A stretch of 64,000 bases of DNA from Stenotrophomonas maltophilia (GTDB taxonomy: Bacteria; Pseudomonadota; Gammaproteobacteria; Xanthomonadales; Xanthomonadaceae): assembly GCF_002205165.1 (NCBI RefSeq), contig NZ_NIVS01000014.1, forward strand, positions 33,606-97,605, written 5' to 3'. The position numbers were made by a program, and so were the translations under genes. This document shows, piece after piece, positions 18,591-29,984 of the stretch. The number at the start of each line of letters is the position of its first letter. Position 1 is the first letter of the stretch. The notes beneath the pieces are model-generated. The model was not told where the DNA came from, ran no database searches, and saw nothing but the letters and a program-made list of their open reading frames with translations.

Positions 18591-19142
18591 ATGGCCCTCA
18601 CCGCCACCATCCGCAAGGCCGAACTTCAGATCAGCGACATGGACCGCGGCTATTACGCCAGCCATACGCTGACCCTGGCCCAGCACCCGTCCGAGACCGA
18701 CGACCGCCTGATGGTGCGCCTGCTCACTTTCGCGCTGAACGCCGATGACCGGTTGGAATTCGGCCGCGGCCTGAGCGTGGACGACGAGCCGGACCTGTGG
18801 CGCCGCGATTACACCGGCGATATCGAGCTGTGGATCGAACTGGGCCAGCCCGACGAGTCGCGCCTGCGCAAGGCCGCCGGCCGCGCGCGTGCGGTGCAGC
18901 TGGTCACCTACGGTGGCCGCGCTGCCGACATCTGGTGGGACCGCAATGCCTCCGCGTTGAAGAAGCTCTCCACGCTGGAGGTGATGGACCTGCCGGGCGA
19001 GTTCGTCACCGAATGGGGCGCGCAGATCGAACGCACGATGCAGTGGGACGTGCAGATCCAGGACGGCGAAGTGCAGTTGACCTCGGACAAGGCGCAGCTC
19101 AGCGTCATCCCCACCTGGCGCAAGCAGAAGCCGCAGGCGTGA
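18591..19142 (+). CDS. yaeQ: YaeQ family protein
   Basis: A 183-aa YaeQ-family protein. I chose the ATG at 18591 because MALTATIRKAELQISDMDR aligns with the family N-terminus; the in-frame ATG at 18564 adds nine unrelated residues. Other family marks are LARHPSE-type (LAQHPSETDDRLMVRLL) and IWWDRN. The family has a PD-(D/E)XK nuclease-like fold and a described link to RfaH-type transcription phenotypes, but no proven biochemical activity. The stop overlaps the next gene's GTG. Confidence 0.93.
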   Translation: MALTATIRKAELQISDMDRGYYASHTLTLAQHPSETDDRLMVRLLTFALNADDRLEFGRGLSVDDEPDLWRRDYTGDIELWIELGQPDESRLRKAAGRARAVQLVTYGGRAADIWWDRNASALKKLSTLEVMDLPGEFVTEWGAQIERTMQWDVQIQDGEVQLTSDKAQLSVIPTWRKQKPQA

Positions 19143-20323
19143 GTGTGATCCGCTGTGATGTGCTGGTCATCGGGGCCGGCGCGGCCGGGCTGATGTGCGC
19201 GATGACCGCGGGCAAGCGCGGGCGCATGGTGCAGGTGATCGATCACGCCAACAAGGTCGGCAAGAAGATCCTGATGTCCGGCGGCGGGCGTTGTAACTTC
19301 ACCAACACCGGCACCACGGCGGCCAACTTTCTGTCGGCCAATCCGCACTTCTGCAAATCCGCACTGGCCCGCTACACGCCCTGGCACTTCATCGAAATGG
19401 TGGAGCGGCACGGCATCGTGTATCACGAAAAAGAACTGGGCCAGCTGTTCTGCGACATCTCCTCCAAGCAGATCGTGAAGATGCTGGTGGACGAATGCCA
19501 GGCCGCCGGGGTGCAGATCCGCACCGACTGCGGGGTGCAGAAGGTCGAGCGCGGCGCGGACGGCTTCCATGTGCACACCACACAGGGTCACTTCCATGCC
19601 GCCTCGCTGGTGGTGGCCACCGGTGGCTTGTCGATCCCGAGCATGGGCGCGACCGGCTTCGGCTATGAGCTGGCCCGCCAGTTCGGCCACGAGGTGCTGC
19701 CGACCCGCGCCGGGCTGGTGCCGCTGACCTTGAGTGGCACGCACCAGGAACGCTTCAACGAGCTCAGCGGCGTGGCCCTGCCGATCGAGGCGCGCTGCGA
19801 TGGCGTCGAGTTCCGCAATTCCATGCTGATCACCCACCGCGGCATCAGCGGGCCGGCGATCCTGCAGATCTCCTCCTACTGGCAGCCGGGCGACGAGCTG
19901 CGGCTGGACCTGCTGCCGGGCCAGGACGCGCTGGACTGGCTACGCCGGATGAAGGCCGAGCGCGGCGCGGCTGAGCTGCGCACGGTGCTCTCGGAGGTGC
20001 TGCCGCGCCGGCTGGCGCTGCGCCTGTGCGAGCACTGGCTGCCGGACCGGCTGGTACGCCAGATCGACGAGCCACAGCTGCGCGAGGCGGCCGAGCTGCT
20101 GCAGAATTTCCCCCTGGTGGCCAGTGGCACCGAGGGCTACCGTACCGCCGAGGTGACGCTGGGCGGGGTCGACACCCGCAGGGTGTCCTCCAGTACATTT
20201 GAATCGCAATTGGTTCCCGGCCTGCACTTCATTGGGGAGGTGCTGGACGTGACCGGCTGGCTGGGGGGCTACAACTTCCAGTGGGCCTGGGCCTGTGGCC
20301 ATGCCGCAGGCAGCGTGGCCTGA
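19139..20323 (+). CDS. NAD(P)/FAD-dependent oxidoreductase of the HI0933/YhiN (BaiN) family
   Basis: Flavoprotein of 394 aa. The dinucleotide-binding motif VIGAGAAGLMCAM lies at residues 8-20. It also has GGGRCNFTN (family signature, about 48-56) and the C-terminal FAD contact VLDVTGWLGGYNFQWAWACG. Start is probably GTG at 19139, overlapping the yaeQ stop (GTGA); a GTG at 19145 is also in frame. Cytosolic, reaction unknown for most members. Confidence 0.9.
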   Translation: MSVIRCDVLVIGAGAAGLMCAMTAGKRGRMVQVIDHANKVGKKILMSGGGRCNFTNTGTTAANFLSANPHFCKSALARYTPWHFIEMVERHGIVYHEKELGQLFCDISSKQIVKMLVDECQAAGVQIRTDCGVQKVERGADGFHVHTTQGHFHAASLVVATGGLSIPSMGATGFGYELARQFGHEVLPTRAGLVPLTLSGTHQERFNELSGVALPIEARCDGVEFRNSMLITHRGISGPAILQISSYWQPGDELRLDLLPGQDALDWLRRMKAERGAAELRTVLSEVLPRRLALRLCEHWLPDRLVRQIDEPQLREAAELLQNFPLVASGTEGYRTAEVTLGGVDTRRVSSSTFESQLVPGLHFIGEVLDVTGWLGGYNFQWAWACGHAAGSVA

Positions 20324-20415
20324 GCCGGAACCGGCGTTCCGTGATCGGCTACCGTTTGCCGCATGGACGTAGTCACACGCATCGTGTATCAAGTTTGCAG
20401 TCCGGGGAGTAGTGA

Positions 20416-22485
20416 ATGCAGAACGCGAATGACATGACGGTCCGCCTGCTGATCGTGGACGACAGCGGCGAGAACGCCGAGACCATCGTCAGCACGCTGC
20501 GCAACAGCGGCATCGCGGTGCGCCCGACGCGCCCGCAGCACAGCGAGGAACTGGCCCAGGCACTGGCCACCCAGCCGATCGACCTGGTGCTGGTGGCCGC
20601 CGCGCAGAGCATCCCGCTGCTGCAGGTGACCCAGCAGATCGCGGCCAGCGGCAAGGACATTCCGATGATCCTGCTGGCCGAATCGATCAACGAGAACGAA
20701 TGGGTCGAAGCCGGTGCCAACGGCATCCGCGCCATCGCCCTGCGCCACCGCCCCGAGCATCTGCTGGCAGTGGTGCGCAATGAATGGACCGATCTGCATG
20801 CGCGCCGCGGGCTGCGCCGGATCGAGGCCCAGATGCGCGAAACCGAGCGCCGCTGCGACGCGCTGATCTCCTCCTCGCGCGACCCGATCGCCTACGTCCA
20901 CGAAGGCATGCACATCCGGGCCAACGAGGCCTACCTGGAGATGTTCGGCTACGAGACCTTCGACGACGTGGAAGGCATCTCGCTGCTGGACATGGTCGCG
21001 CCACAGCATGTGGACGGCTTCAAGCAGCTGCTCAAATCCATGAGCAAGGGCGATGCGCCGCCGCCGCAGTACCAGGTGGACGCACGCAACCAGGACGGTG
21101 CGGTGTTCCCGGCCACGATGGAGTTCACCCAGGCCAGCTACGAAGGCGAATCCTGCCTGCAGGTGGTGTTCCGCCGGCGCATGGAGTTCGATCCGGAACT
21201 GGCACGCGAGGTCGAGGACCTGCGCCAGCGCGACCAGGTCACCGGCCTGCTCAACCGCCCGACCTTCATGCTGCATGTCGAACATGCCGTCGCCCAGGCC
21301 GGCCGCAGCGAGGGCCGCTTCGGCCTGCTGCTGATCGAACCGGACCACTACGCGCGCCTGCTGCCGGAGATCGGCCTGGATTCGGCCGACGCGCTGATCG
21401 GCGCCCTGGCCCGCGTGCTGGCCCAATCGGTCGGCGATCAGGCCCATGTCGCCCGCTTCGGCGAGCACAGCTTTGCCGTGCTGACCGAGGCGCCCTACGC
21501 GCAGACCGTCGCCCTGGCCGACCAGATCCGCGAGGCCTTCGCCTCACAGGTGTTCAGCATCGGCGAGCGCTCGGCCACGGTCACGGTCAGCGTGGGCGGT
21601 GTGCAGGTCGGCGAGAAGATCGCGAGTATCGGCCAGGTGCTGGCCCGCGCCACCGAATGCACCCAGGCCGCACTGGAGCTGGGCAACACCACGCGCGTGT
21701 TCGATCCGGCCGCGGTCGACCGCGTGGAAGAAGAGCGCATCCAGCACTGGGTGGCCCGCATCCGCCAGGCATTGGACGGCGATGGCTTCCAGCTGCACTA
21801 CCAGCCGGTGCTCAACCTGCAGGGCGAAGCGCTGGAGTTGTACGAGGCCTACCTGCGCCTGGATCACAACGGCGAGCTGCTCAGCCCCACCGCCTTCCTG
21901 GGCATTGCCGAGGAGCACGGCCTGCTGGCCGACATCAACCGCTGGGTCGTGACGCACGCGATCAGCATGCTTGCCGCGCGCAAGCGCGAGGGTCACCTCA
22001 CCCACCTGATGGTCAAGATCACCCCGGAGTCGTTCAACGACCCGCAGATGATCGCCACCCTGCGCCGCGAGCTGCAGGCCCAGGGCGTGCCCGGCGAACA
22101 GCTGTGGCTGCATGCACCGGAAGCCAAAGTGTTCACCCACCTGCGCAACGCGCAGCAGTTCCTCGCCGCGGTCGCCCCGCTGGGCTGCCGGATCGGCCTG
22201 GAACAGTTCGGCTCGGGGCTGGACTCGTTCCAGCTGCTGGCGCACTTCCAGCCGCAGTTTCTCAAGCTGGACCGCGACTTCACGTCCGATTTCGCCCGCA
22301 CCCGCGAGCACAGCGAGAAGATCAGCGAGATCACCGCGCGTGCGCAGGCGGCCAACATCCAGACCATCGCCGAGTTCGTCGCCGACGCCAACTCGATGAG
22401 CCTGCTCTTCAGTGCCGGCGTGGATTACGTGCAGGGCGAGTTCGTCGGCCCTGCCGGCCCGGTGATGGATTTTGATTTCAGCTGA
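20416..22485 (+). CDS. fimX: FimX-like c-di-GMP receptor for type IV pilus control
   Basis: A 689-aa protein with four domains: a receiver-like domain (about 9-125, VRLLIVDDSGENAE), PAS (about 150-255), a degenerate GGDEF (about 270-430) and a degenerate EAL (about 440-689). The GGDEF site reads RFGEHSFAV, the EAL motif reads EAYLRL, and the loop normally DDFGTG reads EQFGSG, so neither synthase nor phosphodiesterase activity is expected. This architecture and length match FimX of Xanthomonas and Pseudomonas, which binds c-di-GMP through the EAL domain and drives PilB/PilZ-dependent pilus assembly. Pilus partners are not in the window. Confidence 0.88.
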   Translation: MQNANDMTVRLLIVDDSGENAETIVSTLRNSGIAVRPTRPQHSEELAQALATQPIDLVLVAAAQSIPLLQVTQQIAASGKDIPMILLAESINENEWVEAGANGIRAIALRHRPEHLLAVVRNEWTDLHARRGLRRIEAQMRETERRCDALISSSRDPIAYVHEGMHIRANEAYLEMFGYETFDDVEGISLLDMVAPQHVDGFKQLLKSMSKGDAPPPQYQVDARNQDGAVFPATMEFTQASYEGESCLQVVFRRRMEFDPELAREVEDLRQRDQVTGLLNRPTFMLHVEHAVAQAGRSEGRFGLLLIEPDHYARLLPEIGLDSADALIGALARVLAQSVGDQAHVARFGEHSFAVLTEAPYAQTVALADQIREAFASQVFSIGERSATVTVSVGGVQVGEKIASIGQVLARATECTQAALELGNTTRVFDPAAVDRVEEERIQHWVARIRQALDGDGFQLHYQPVLNLQGEALELYEAYLRLDHNGELLSPTAFLGIAEEHGLLADINRWVVTHAISMLAARKREGHLTHLMVKITPESFNDPQMIATLRRELQAQGVPGEQLWLHAPEAKVFTHLRNAQQFLAAVAPLGCRIGLEQFGSGLDSFQLLAHFQPQFLKLDRDFTSDFARTREHSEKISEITARAQAANIQTIAEFVADANSMSLLFSAGVDYVQGEFVGPAGPVMDFDFS

Positions 22486-22493
22486 TTGGGAGC

Positions 22494-22514
22494 GTCACGA
22501 CCAACGGTCGTGAC
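22494..22514. repeat. SMAG-related palindrome
   Basis: GTCACGACC-AAC-GGTCGTGAC, a 9-bp perfect stem just after the fimX stop. It shares the central GACC-AAC-GGTC core with the GTAG repeats but has different outer bases. Confidence 0.65.
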
Positions 22515-22577
22515 CTACCCTCTTCCGCGCATCAAGGGGCGCACCGCGCGTGCCTCGATGGAGGCACCGCGCGGGGA

Positions 22578-22600
22578 GATGCCGACCGTTGGTCGGCATC
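22578..22600. repeat. SMAG-related palindrome
   Basis: GATGCCGACC-GTT-GGTCGGCATC, 10-bp perfect stem, 12 bp from the fabV stop. Together with the palindrome at 22494 it bounds an imperfect GCGCGTGCCTC/GAGGCACCGCGC hairpin (about 22546-22575) in the convergent gap. Confidence 0.65.
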
Positions 22601-22611
22601 GCTCCTTCCGG

Positions 22612-23871
22612 TCAGGCCATCTCGACCAGGTTCGGAATCTTCACGTCCGGGCTGACATCGGCGTCGTAATCCACGCCTTCGATGCCGAACCCGAACAGAC
22701 GCAGGAAGTCGGCCTTGTAGCCGGCCAGATCGCTGATCTCGTACAGGTTCTCGTTGGTCACCTGCGGCCACAGTGCGACCACTTCGCCCTGTACCTCCGG
22801 CGCCATTTCCTTGTAGTCCGCACGCAGGCGACCGGCGTCATCGATCAGCGCCACCTTGCGGCCGCCATCGGTGACCAGATCGTGGCGCAGCCGCTCGGTC
22901 GCGGTGCCCGCGTCCTTGCCGCCGTAGAGGATGTCGTACAGGGTATCGAGCTGCTCGATGCAGCCTTCGTGCGTGCCCTTGGCCTTCATCACCTTGAACA
23001 GCAGCGACAGGTACAGCGGCATGGTCGGGATTGCCGAGCTGGCCTGGGTGACCACCGCCTTGAGCACCGACACGCGCGCATCGCCACCGATCGGGGCCAG
23101 CTTCTGACGCAGGCCGACGACCTTCTCGTCCAGATCCTTCTTGGCTGCGCCGATGGAGCCGTTCCAGTAGATCGCCTGGGTGATCTCCTCACCGACGTAG
23201 GTAAAGGCCGTGGTGGTCGCGCCCTCGGCCAGCACACCGGCCTCGAGCAGCGCATCGATCCACATCTGCCAGTCTTCACCGCCCATGACGGCGACGGTAC
23301 CGGCGATTTCTTCCGGGGTGGCTGGTTCGATCGTGGTCTCGGTGATCACTTCCTTGTCCGTATCCAAGCCACGCAGCGTGATCGGCGCGCCGATCGGCTT
23401 GAGCGTGGAGCTGATCACTTCACCGGTCTTGGGATGCTTGCGGCGCGGCGCGGCCAGGCTGTACACCACCTGGTCGACCTGGCCGAGGTCCTGCCTGATC
23501 AGCTCGATGACCTTCGCCTTGACCTCATCGGAGAAGGCATCGCCGTTGACGCTCTTGGCGTACAGGCCGGCCTGCTCGGCGTACTTGTGGAACGCGGCGG
23601 TGTTGTACCAGCCCGCGGTGCCGGGCTTGGTCTCGGTACCCGGACGCTCGAAGAACACGCCCAGCGTGGCGGCATCGCTGCCGAACGCCGCCGTGATGCG
23701 CGCAGCCAGGCCGTAGCCGGTGGAGGCACCGAGCACCAGCACCTTCTTCGGCCCGTTGGTGATCTTCGGCTTGGACTGGATGTAATCGATCTGCTGCTTG
23801 ACGGCTGCATCGCAGCCGACGGGATGGGTGGTGACGCAGATGAAGCCGCGCACACGCGGTTTGATGACCAT
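22612..23871 (-). CDS. fabV: Enoyl-[acyl-carrier-protein] reductase FabV
   Basis: NADH-dependent trans-2-enoyl-ACP/CoA reductase that completes each fatty-acid elongation cycle. 419 aa from ATG 23871, giving the typical FabV start [20 protein letters not shown]. It contains a nucleotide-binding loop [14 protein letters not shown] and the FabV active-site pattern Y-x8-K ([10 protein letters not shown]). FabV is the triclosan-insensitive enoyl reductase of xanthomonads and pseudomonads. Monocistronic. Confidence 0.96.
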   Translation of the reverse strand: MVIKPRVRGFICVTTHPVGCDAAVKQQIDYIQSKPKITNGPKKVLVLGASTGYGLAARITAAFGSDAATLGVFFERPGTETKPGTAGWYNTAAFHKYAEQAGLYAKSVNGDAFSDEVKAKVIELIRQDLGQVDQVVYSLAAPRRKHPKTGEVISSTLKPIGAPITLRGLDTDKEVITETTIEPATPEEIAGTVAVMGGEDWQMWIDALLEAGVLAEGATTTAFTYVGEEITQAIYWNGSIGAAKKDLDEKVVGLRQKLAPIGGDARVSVLKAVVTQASSAIPTMPLYLSLLFKVMKAKGTHEGCIEQLDTLYDILYGGKDAGTATERLRHDLVTDGGRKVALIDDAGRLRADYKEMAPEVQGEVVALWPQVTNENLYEISDLAGYKADFLRLFGFGIEGVDYDADVSPDVKIPNLVEMA

Positions 23872-24053
23872 GTAAACCTCGAGGGGGACTGGCGCAGGGC
23901 GGACCGGCGCGATGAAAAGGGAGGTCGCGCGCCACCTGGGCGGCTGCGCGGAACGCAAGGGATCGTAGTGCGCAGCGCCGCTGAGTACAACCGACGGGGG
24001 TGTATGGGAGGTGACGGTCCCGCCCTGGCGCGCTCTCCGGGCAGCCCCAAAAG

Positions 24054-24078
24054 AAAGGCCGCGCAATGCGCGGCCTTT
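24054..24078 (-). terminator. Terminator of the secDF operon
   Basis: Perfect 11-bp stem AAAGGCCGCGC/GCGCGGCCTTT with AAT loop, 26 bp after the secF stop. On the minus strand the stem ends in TTTCTTTT. Confidence 0.85.
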
Positions 24079-24103
24079 CAGATGTTTCATACCACCAGAA
24101 CCC

Positions 24104-25078
24104 TTACGGACGACGCTCCAGCGCTTCCACGTCCTTGGCCTTCGGCAGCAGATCCTGCTTGGTCACCGCCAGCGCGCCCATCGTCAGCAGCGGGCAGGCA
24201 ATGAAGATCGACGACAGCGTACCGATCACCGCACCGATCATCTGGCTCAGCGCCAGCCCTTCCAGCGAACCACCGCCGTACAGGTACAGCGCCAGCACCG
24301 ACAGGAAGAACACCAGCGAGGTGATGATCGTGCGCGACAGCGTCTGGTTGATCGAACGGTTCATCACTTCCAGCGGCTCCACACGCAGGCTGCGGAAGTT
24401 CTCACGCACACGGTCGAACACCACGATGGTGTCGTTGATCGAGAAGCCCATCACCGACAGCAGGCCGGCCAGCACGGTCAGATCGAACTCACGGCCACTC
24501 AGCGAGAAGTAACCCGCCACCACCAGCACGTCGAACAGCGTGGTGATGATCGCCACCATCGCGAACTTCCACTCGAAGCGGAAGCCGATGTAGATCAGGA
24601 AGCCGATCAGCACGAACAGCGCCGCGTACAGACCGTTCAGGGCCAGCTCTTTGCCGACCTGCGGGCCGACGAACTCCGCGCCCACGATGGCCGCCTGGTT
24701 GCCTTCGACCGAGATCGCCTTCTGCACCGCTTCGGCGGTGCGGTTGTTGGCTTCGCCGGCGTTCTCGCCTTCGGCCATTTCCTGCGGCTGCAGACGGATC
24801 AGCAGGTTGCTGCCGCTGCCGAAGCTCTGCACCTGGGCACCGGCATAACCGGCGCCTTCCAGGTGGTCGCGCACGGCATCGACGTCAGCCGGCTTGTCGA
24901 AGCGGACTTCGACCACGGTGCCGCCGGTGAAGTCCAGGGCGTAGTTGAAGCCCTTGAAGGCAATACAGCCGATGGCGGCAATGAACACCAGCGCCGCCAG
25001 GCCAATGGCCACCCAGCGGGTGCGCATGAAGTCGAACTTGGTGTCGTTCGGGATCAGATGCAACGGGAAAAGTTTCAT
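24104..25078 (-). CDS. secF: Protein translocase subunit SecF
   Basis: Inner-membrane component of the SecDF complex that uses the proton gradient to help SecYEG export. 324 aa from ATG 25078 ([18 protein letters not shown]). It has TM1, a periplasmic domain ([11 protein letters not shown], the SecF D2-type motif), then five TMs including [17 protein letters not shown], the conserved Asp/Arg segment. Last gene of the queA-tgt-yajC-secD-secF cluster, 19 bp after secD. Confidence 0.97.
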   Translation of the reverse strand: MKLFPLHLIPNDTKFDFMRTRWVAIGLAALVFIAAIGCIAFKGFNYALDFTGGTVVEVRFDKPADVDAVRDHLEGAGYAGAQVQSFGSGSNLLIRLQPQEMAEGENAGEANNRTAEAVQKAISVEGNQAAIVGAEFVGPQVGKELALNGLYAALFVLIGFLIYIGFRFEWKFAMVAIITTLFDVLVVAGYFSLSGREFDLTVLAGLLSVMGFSINDTIVVFDRVRENFRSLRVEPLEVMNRSINQTLSRTIITSLVFFLSVLALYLYGGGSLEGLALSQMIGAVIGTLSSIFIACPLLTMGALAVTKQDLLPKAKDVEALERRP

Positions 25079-25097
25079 GGTTTCTATTCGCTTCCCG

Positions 25098-26951
25098 TCA
25101 GATGGCCAGGGTCTTGAGCTTCTTGCGGCGGCTGTAAACCAGCACGGCAAGGGCACGCGAGACGGTGATTGCAGTGAACATGGAGGCCAGGATGCCGACG
25201 ATCATGGTCACGGCGAAGCCCTTCAACGGACCGGTACCGAACGCATACAACGCCACACCCGCCAGGATGCCGGTGAGGTTGGCGTCCAGGATGGTTCCGG
25301 AGGCCTTCTCGTAACCGGCCACGATGGCCGCCTTGGGCGGCATGCCGGCGCGCAGCTCTTCACGGATACGTTCGTTGATCAGCACGTTGGCATCGACCGA
25401 CAGGCCGATCGACAATGCCAGACCGGCGAAGCCGGGCAACGTCATCGTCGCGCTGAACAGCGACATCACCGCCACCACGATCAGCAGGTTGAACAGCATG
25501 GCCACCGAAGTGATCACGCCGAACATGCGGTAGTACACGGTGAAGAAGATCAGGGTGAACAGGAACGCGAAGCCGACCGCGGTCACGCCGCGCTCGACGT
25601 TCTCCGCACCCAGGCTCGGGCCGACGATGCGTTCTTCGACGAAGTCCATCGGTGCGGCCAGCGAGCCGGATTTCAGCAGCTTGGCCAGGTTGTCCGCTTC
25701 AAGCTTGTCCAGGCCGGTGGTCTGGAAGTTCTTGCCGAACACGCCGTTGATGTTGGCGACCGAGATCACCTCTTCCTTGACGCGGAAGCTGCGCACTTCC
25801 TTGCCGTCGACCACGTTCACGGTCGGGATGCGCTCGGTGTAGACCACCGCCATCGGCTTGTTCACGTTGGCGCTGGTGAAGTCGAACATGCGCTGGCCGC
25901 CGACGTTGTTCAGCGTCACGCTGACCGCCGCCGAACCGTTCTGGTCGGTGGTGGCCTGTGCGGCGACCATCTGGTCACCGGTCACGATCACGCGCTTGTT
26001 GAGCAGGATCGGGCCGCGGTTGTCGCGCTGCTGGTAGACCTTGGCCTCCGGCGGAATGCGGCCGCTGGCGATCGCGTCCTGGGCGTTGCCTTCGACCACG
26101 GCGCGGTATTCCAGCGTCGCGGTGGCACCGATCATGCGCTTGGCTTCGGCGGTGTCCTGCACGCCCGGCAGCTGCACGACCACGCGGTCGGCACCCTGGC
26201 GCTGGATGATCGGCTCGGACACACCCAGCTGATTGACGCGGTTGCGCAGCGTGTTGACGTTCTGCTCGATGGCGCCATTGGCGATCGCGGTCAGCTCAGC
26301 CTCCGGCATGCTCACGGTGATGCGGTTGCCCGCCACCTCATAGCCCAGCGTCGGCTGCGCCTTGACCATGACCTCGCGGGCACGGGCGGCCGCATCAGCA
26401 CCGGCAGACGGGCTGATGGTGGCCACGATGGTGTTGTCGCCACGGCGCTCGACCGACTGGTAGGCGATGCGGGCATCGCGCAGGCTGGTCCGCACGTCCT
26501 CGGCGTAGGCGTCCAGACGCTTGTCCAGTGCCGCCTTCTGGTCGACCTGCAGCACGAAGTGCACGCCGCCCTGCAGATCCAGGCCCAGCACCATCGGCTT
26601 GGCGCCGAGGTCGCTCAGCCAGTCCGGCACGGTGGAGGCCAGGTTAAGGGCGACCACGTAGTCCTCGCCCATCTCGTCGCGCAGGGCGTCGTTGGCGGCG
26701 GTCTGCGCCTGCAGCGTCGGCAGGCGCACGATCAGGCTGTCGCCTTCCTTGGCCACCGACAGCGGCTCCACGCCGGCCTGCTTGAGGTCACCCAGCACGC
26801 GGTCGCGCAGGGCGTCGTCGATCTGCCCGCCACGGTTGGCGGTGATCTGCACGGCAGGGTCCTTCTGGTAGATGTTGGGCAGTGCGTACAGCGCACTGAC
26901 CGCCAACACGATCAGGATGAGGAAATACTTCCAGCGTGGAAATTCGAGCAT
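25098..26951 (-). CDS. secD: Protein translocase subunit SecD
   Basis: 617-aa partner of SecF. TM1 is followed by a large periplasmic P1 region with the LGLDLQGGVHFVLQV motif, then TM2-TM6 with the conserved GLSVDANVLINERIREEL segment carrying the proton-relay Asp. I chose ATG 26951 (MLEFPRWKYFLIL), which matches the family start; the longer in-frame extension has no ribosome site. Confidence 0.97.
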   Translation of the reverse strand: MLEFPRWKYFLILIVLAVSALYALPNIYQKDPAVQITANRGGQIDDALRDRVLGDLKQAGVEPLSVAKEGDSLIVRLPTLQAQTAANDALRDEMGEDYVVALNLASTVPDWLSDLGAKPMVLGLDLQGGVHFVLQVDQKAALDKRLDAYAEDVRTSLRDARIAYQSVERRGDNTIVATISPSAGADAAARAREVMVKAQPTLGYEVAGNRITVSMPEAELTAIANGAIEQNVNTLRNRVNQLGVSEPIIQRQGADRVVVQLPGVQDTAEAKRMIGATATLEYRAVVEGNAQDAIASGRIPPEAKVYQQRDNRGPILLNKRVIVTGDQMVAAQATTDQNGSAAVSVTLNNVGGQRMFDFTSANVNKPMAVVYTERIPTVNVVDGKEVRSFRVKEEVISVANINGVFGKNFQTTGLDKLEADNLAKLLKSGSLAAPMDFVEERIVGPSLGAENVERGVTAVGFAFLFTLIFFTVYYRMFGVITSVAMLFNLLIVVAVMSLFSATMTLPGFAGLALSIGLSVDANVLINERIREELRAGMPPKAAIVAGYEKASGTILDANLTGILAGVALYAFGTGPLKGFAVTMIVGILASMFTAITVSRALAVLVYSRRKKLKTLAI

Positions 26952-27009
26952 TGCTTGGGTCCCGCGCGGTGCCCGTCCCGGCACCGCGGTTGAACGGAAA
27001 GGAGGTGGA

Positions 27010-27354
27010 TCAGTTGGCCGACTTCAGCGTGCCGGTCGGCAGCACATTGCCCACGGCGCCCTTCTGCACGCGGATGCGCACGTTCTCGGCCACTTCGATG
27101 GTGATGAAGTTGTCGCCGATGTCGGTGACCACGCCGGCGATGCCGCCGTTGGTCAGCACTTCGTCACCGCGCTTGACCTTCTCCAGCATGGCCTTGTGTT
27201 CCTTCTGGCGCTTCATCTGCGGGCGGATCATCAGGAAGTACATGATCGCGATCAGGATGATCGGGAACAGCAGGGTGGTCAGACCCATGCCCTGCGGCTG
27301 GCCACCGGCGGCCTGGGCGTTGGCGGTGGGAATCAGGAAGGCGAGCAGGTTCAT
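27010..27354 (-). CDS. yajC: Sec translocase accessory protein YajC
   Basis: A 114-aa single-pass membrane protein: N-terminal hydrophobic segment (LLFPIILIAIMYFLMIRP, about residues 29-46) followed by the cytoplasmic YajC domain (KRGDEVLTNGGIAGVVTDIGDNF). It associates with SecDF and lies 58 bp upstream of secD, the usual order. Confidence 0.96.
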   Translation of the reverse strand: MNLLAFLIPTANAQAAGGQPQGMGLTTLLFPIILIAIMYFLMIRPQMKRQKEHKAMLEKVKRGDEVLTNGGIAGVVTDIGDNFITIEVAENVRIRVQKGAVGNVLPTGTLKSAN

Positions 27355-27509
27355 AGTGTGTCCTTGGGTTGGGAGGCGCCCCGCCCCCTTTGAGGGTCAG
27401 GGTGTCGCCGCGAAACGGGGGTCAGCCTCGAAGTATGCCATGGCCCCGGGAGTTCGTCCTTGGGCCGTTTGGCAGGGTCCGCGCGCTGGATCGGCCGGCG
27501 GGGGTCACT

Positions 27510-29773
<2,264 letters not shown>

Positions 29774-29923
29774 TGTACGACTGGCTCTCGGTAGCAACGC
29801 AGGATTCCGCGAACGTCGCGCAAAATGCTGCTCTGCAGCAGTTTTTGACGGGGTTATCGCGCGAAAAACCGCGTGCTAGCATCGAGCCGGAAGTCTGATG
29901 CACGAGCAGGAATGCCCGAAGCG

Positions 29924-29951
29924 CGCGCGAATAGACGCGCGTTTTGCTTTT
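29924..29951 (+). terminator. Terminator-like hairpin in the leader of the aminotransferase gene
   Basis: CGCGCG (29924-29929) and CGCGCG (29936-29941) form a stem with an AATAGA loop. TTTTGCTTTT follows at 29942-29951. It sits 33 bp before the ATG at 29985, so it would end transcripts before the gene unless relieved. Attenuation is inferred. Confidence 0.5.
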
Positions 29952-29984
29952 CCGCCGTGCCGCCATCGTTTCAGGAGATCTGCA

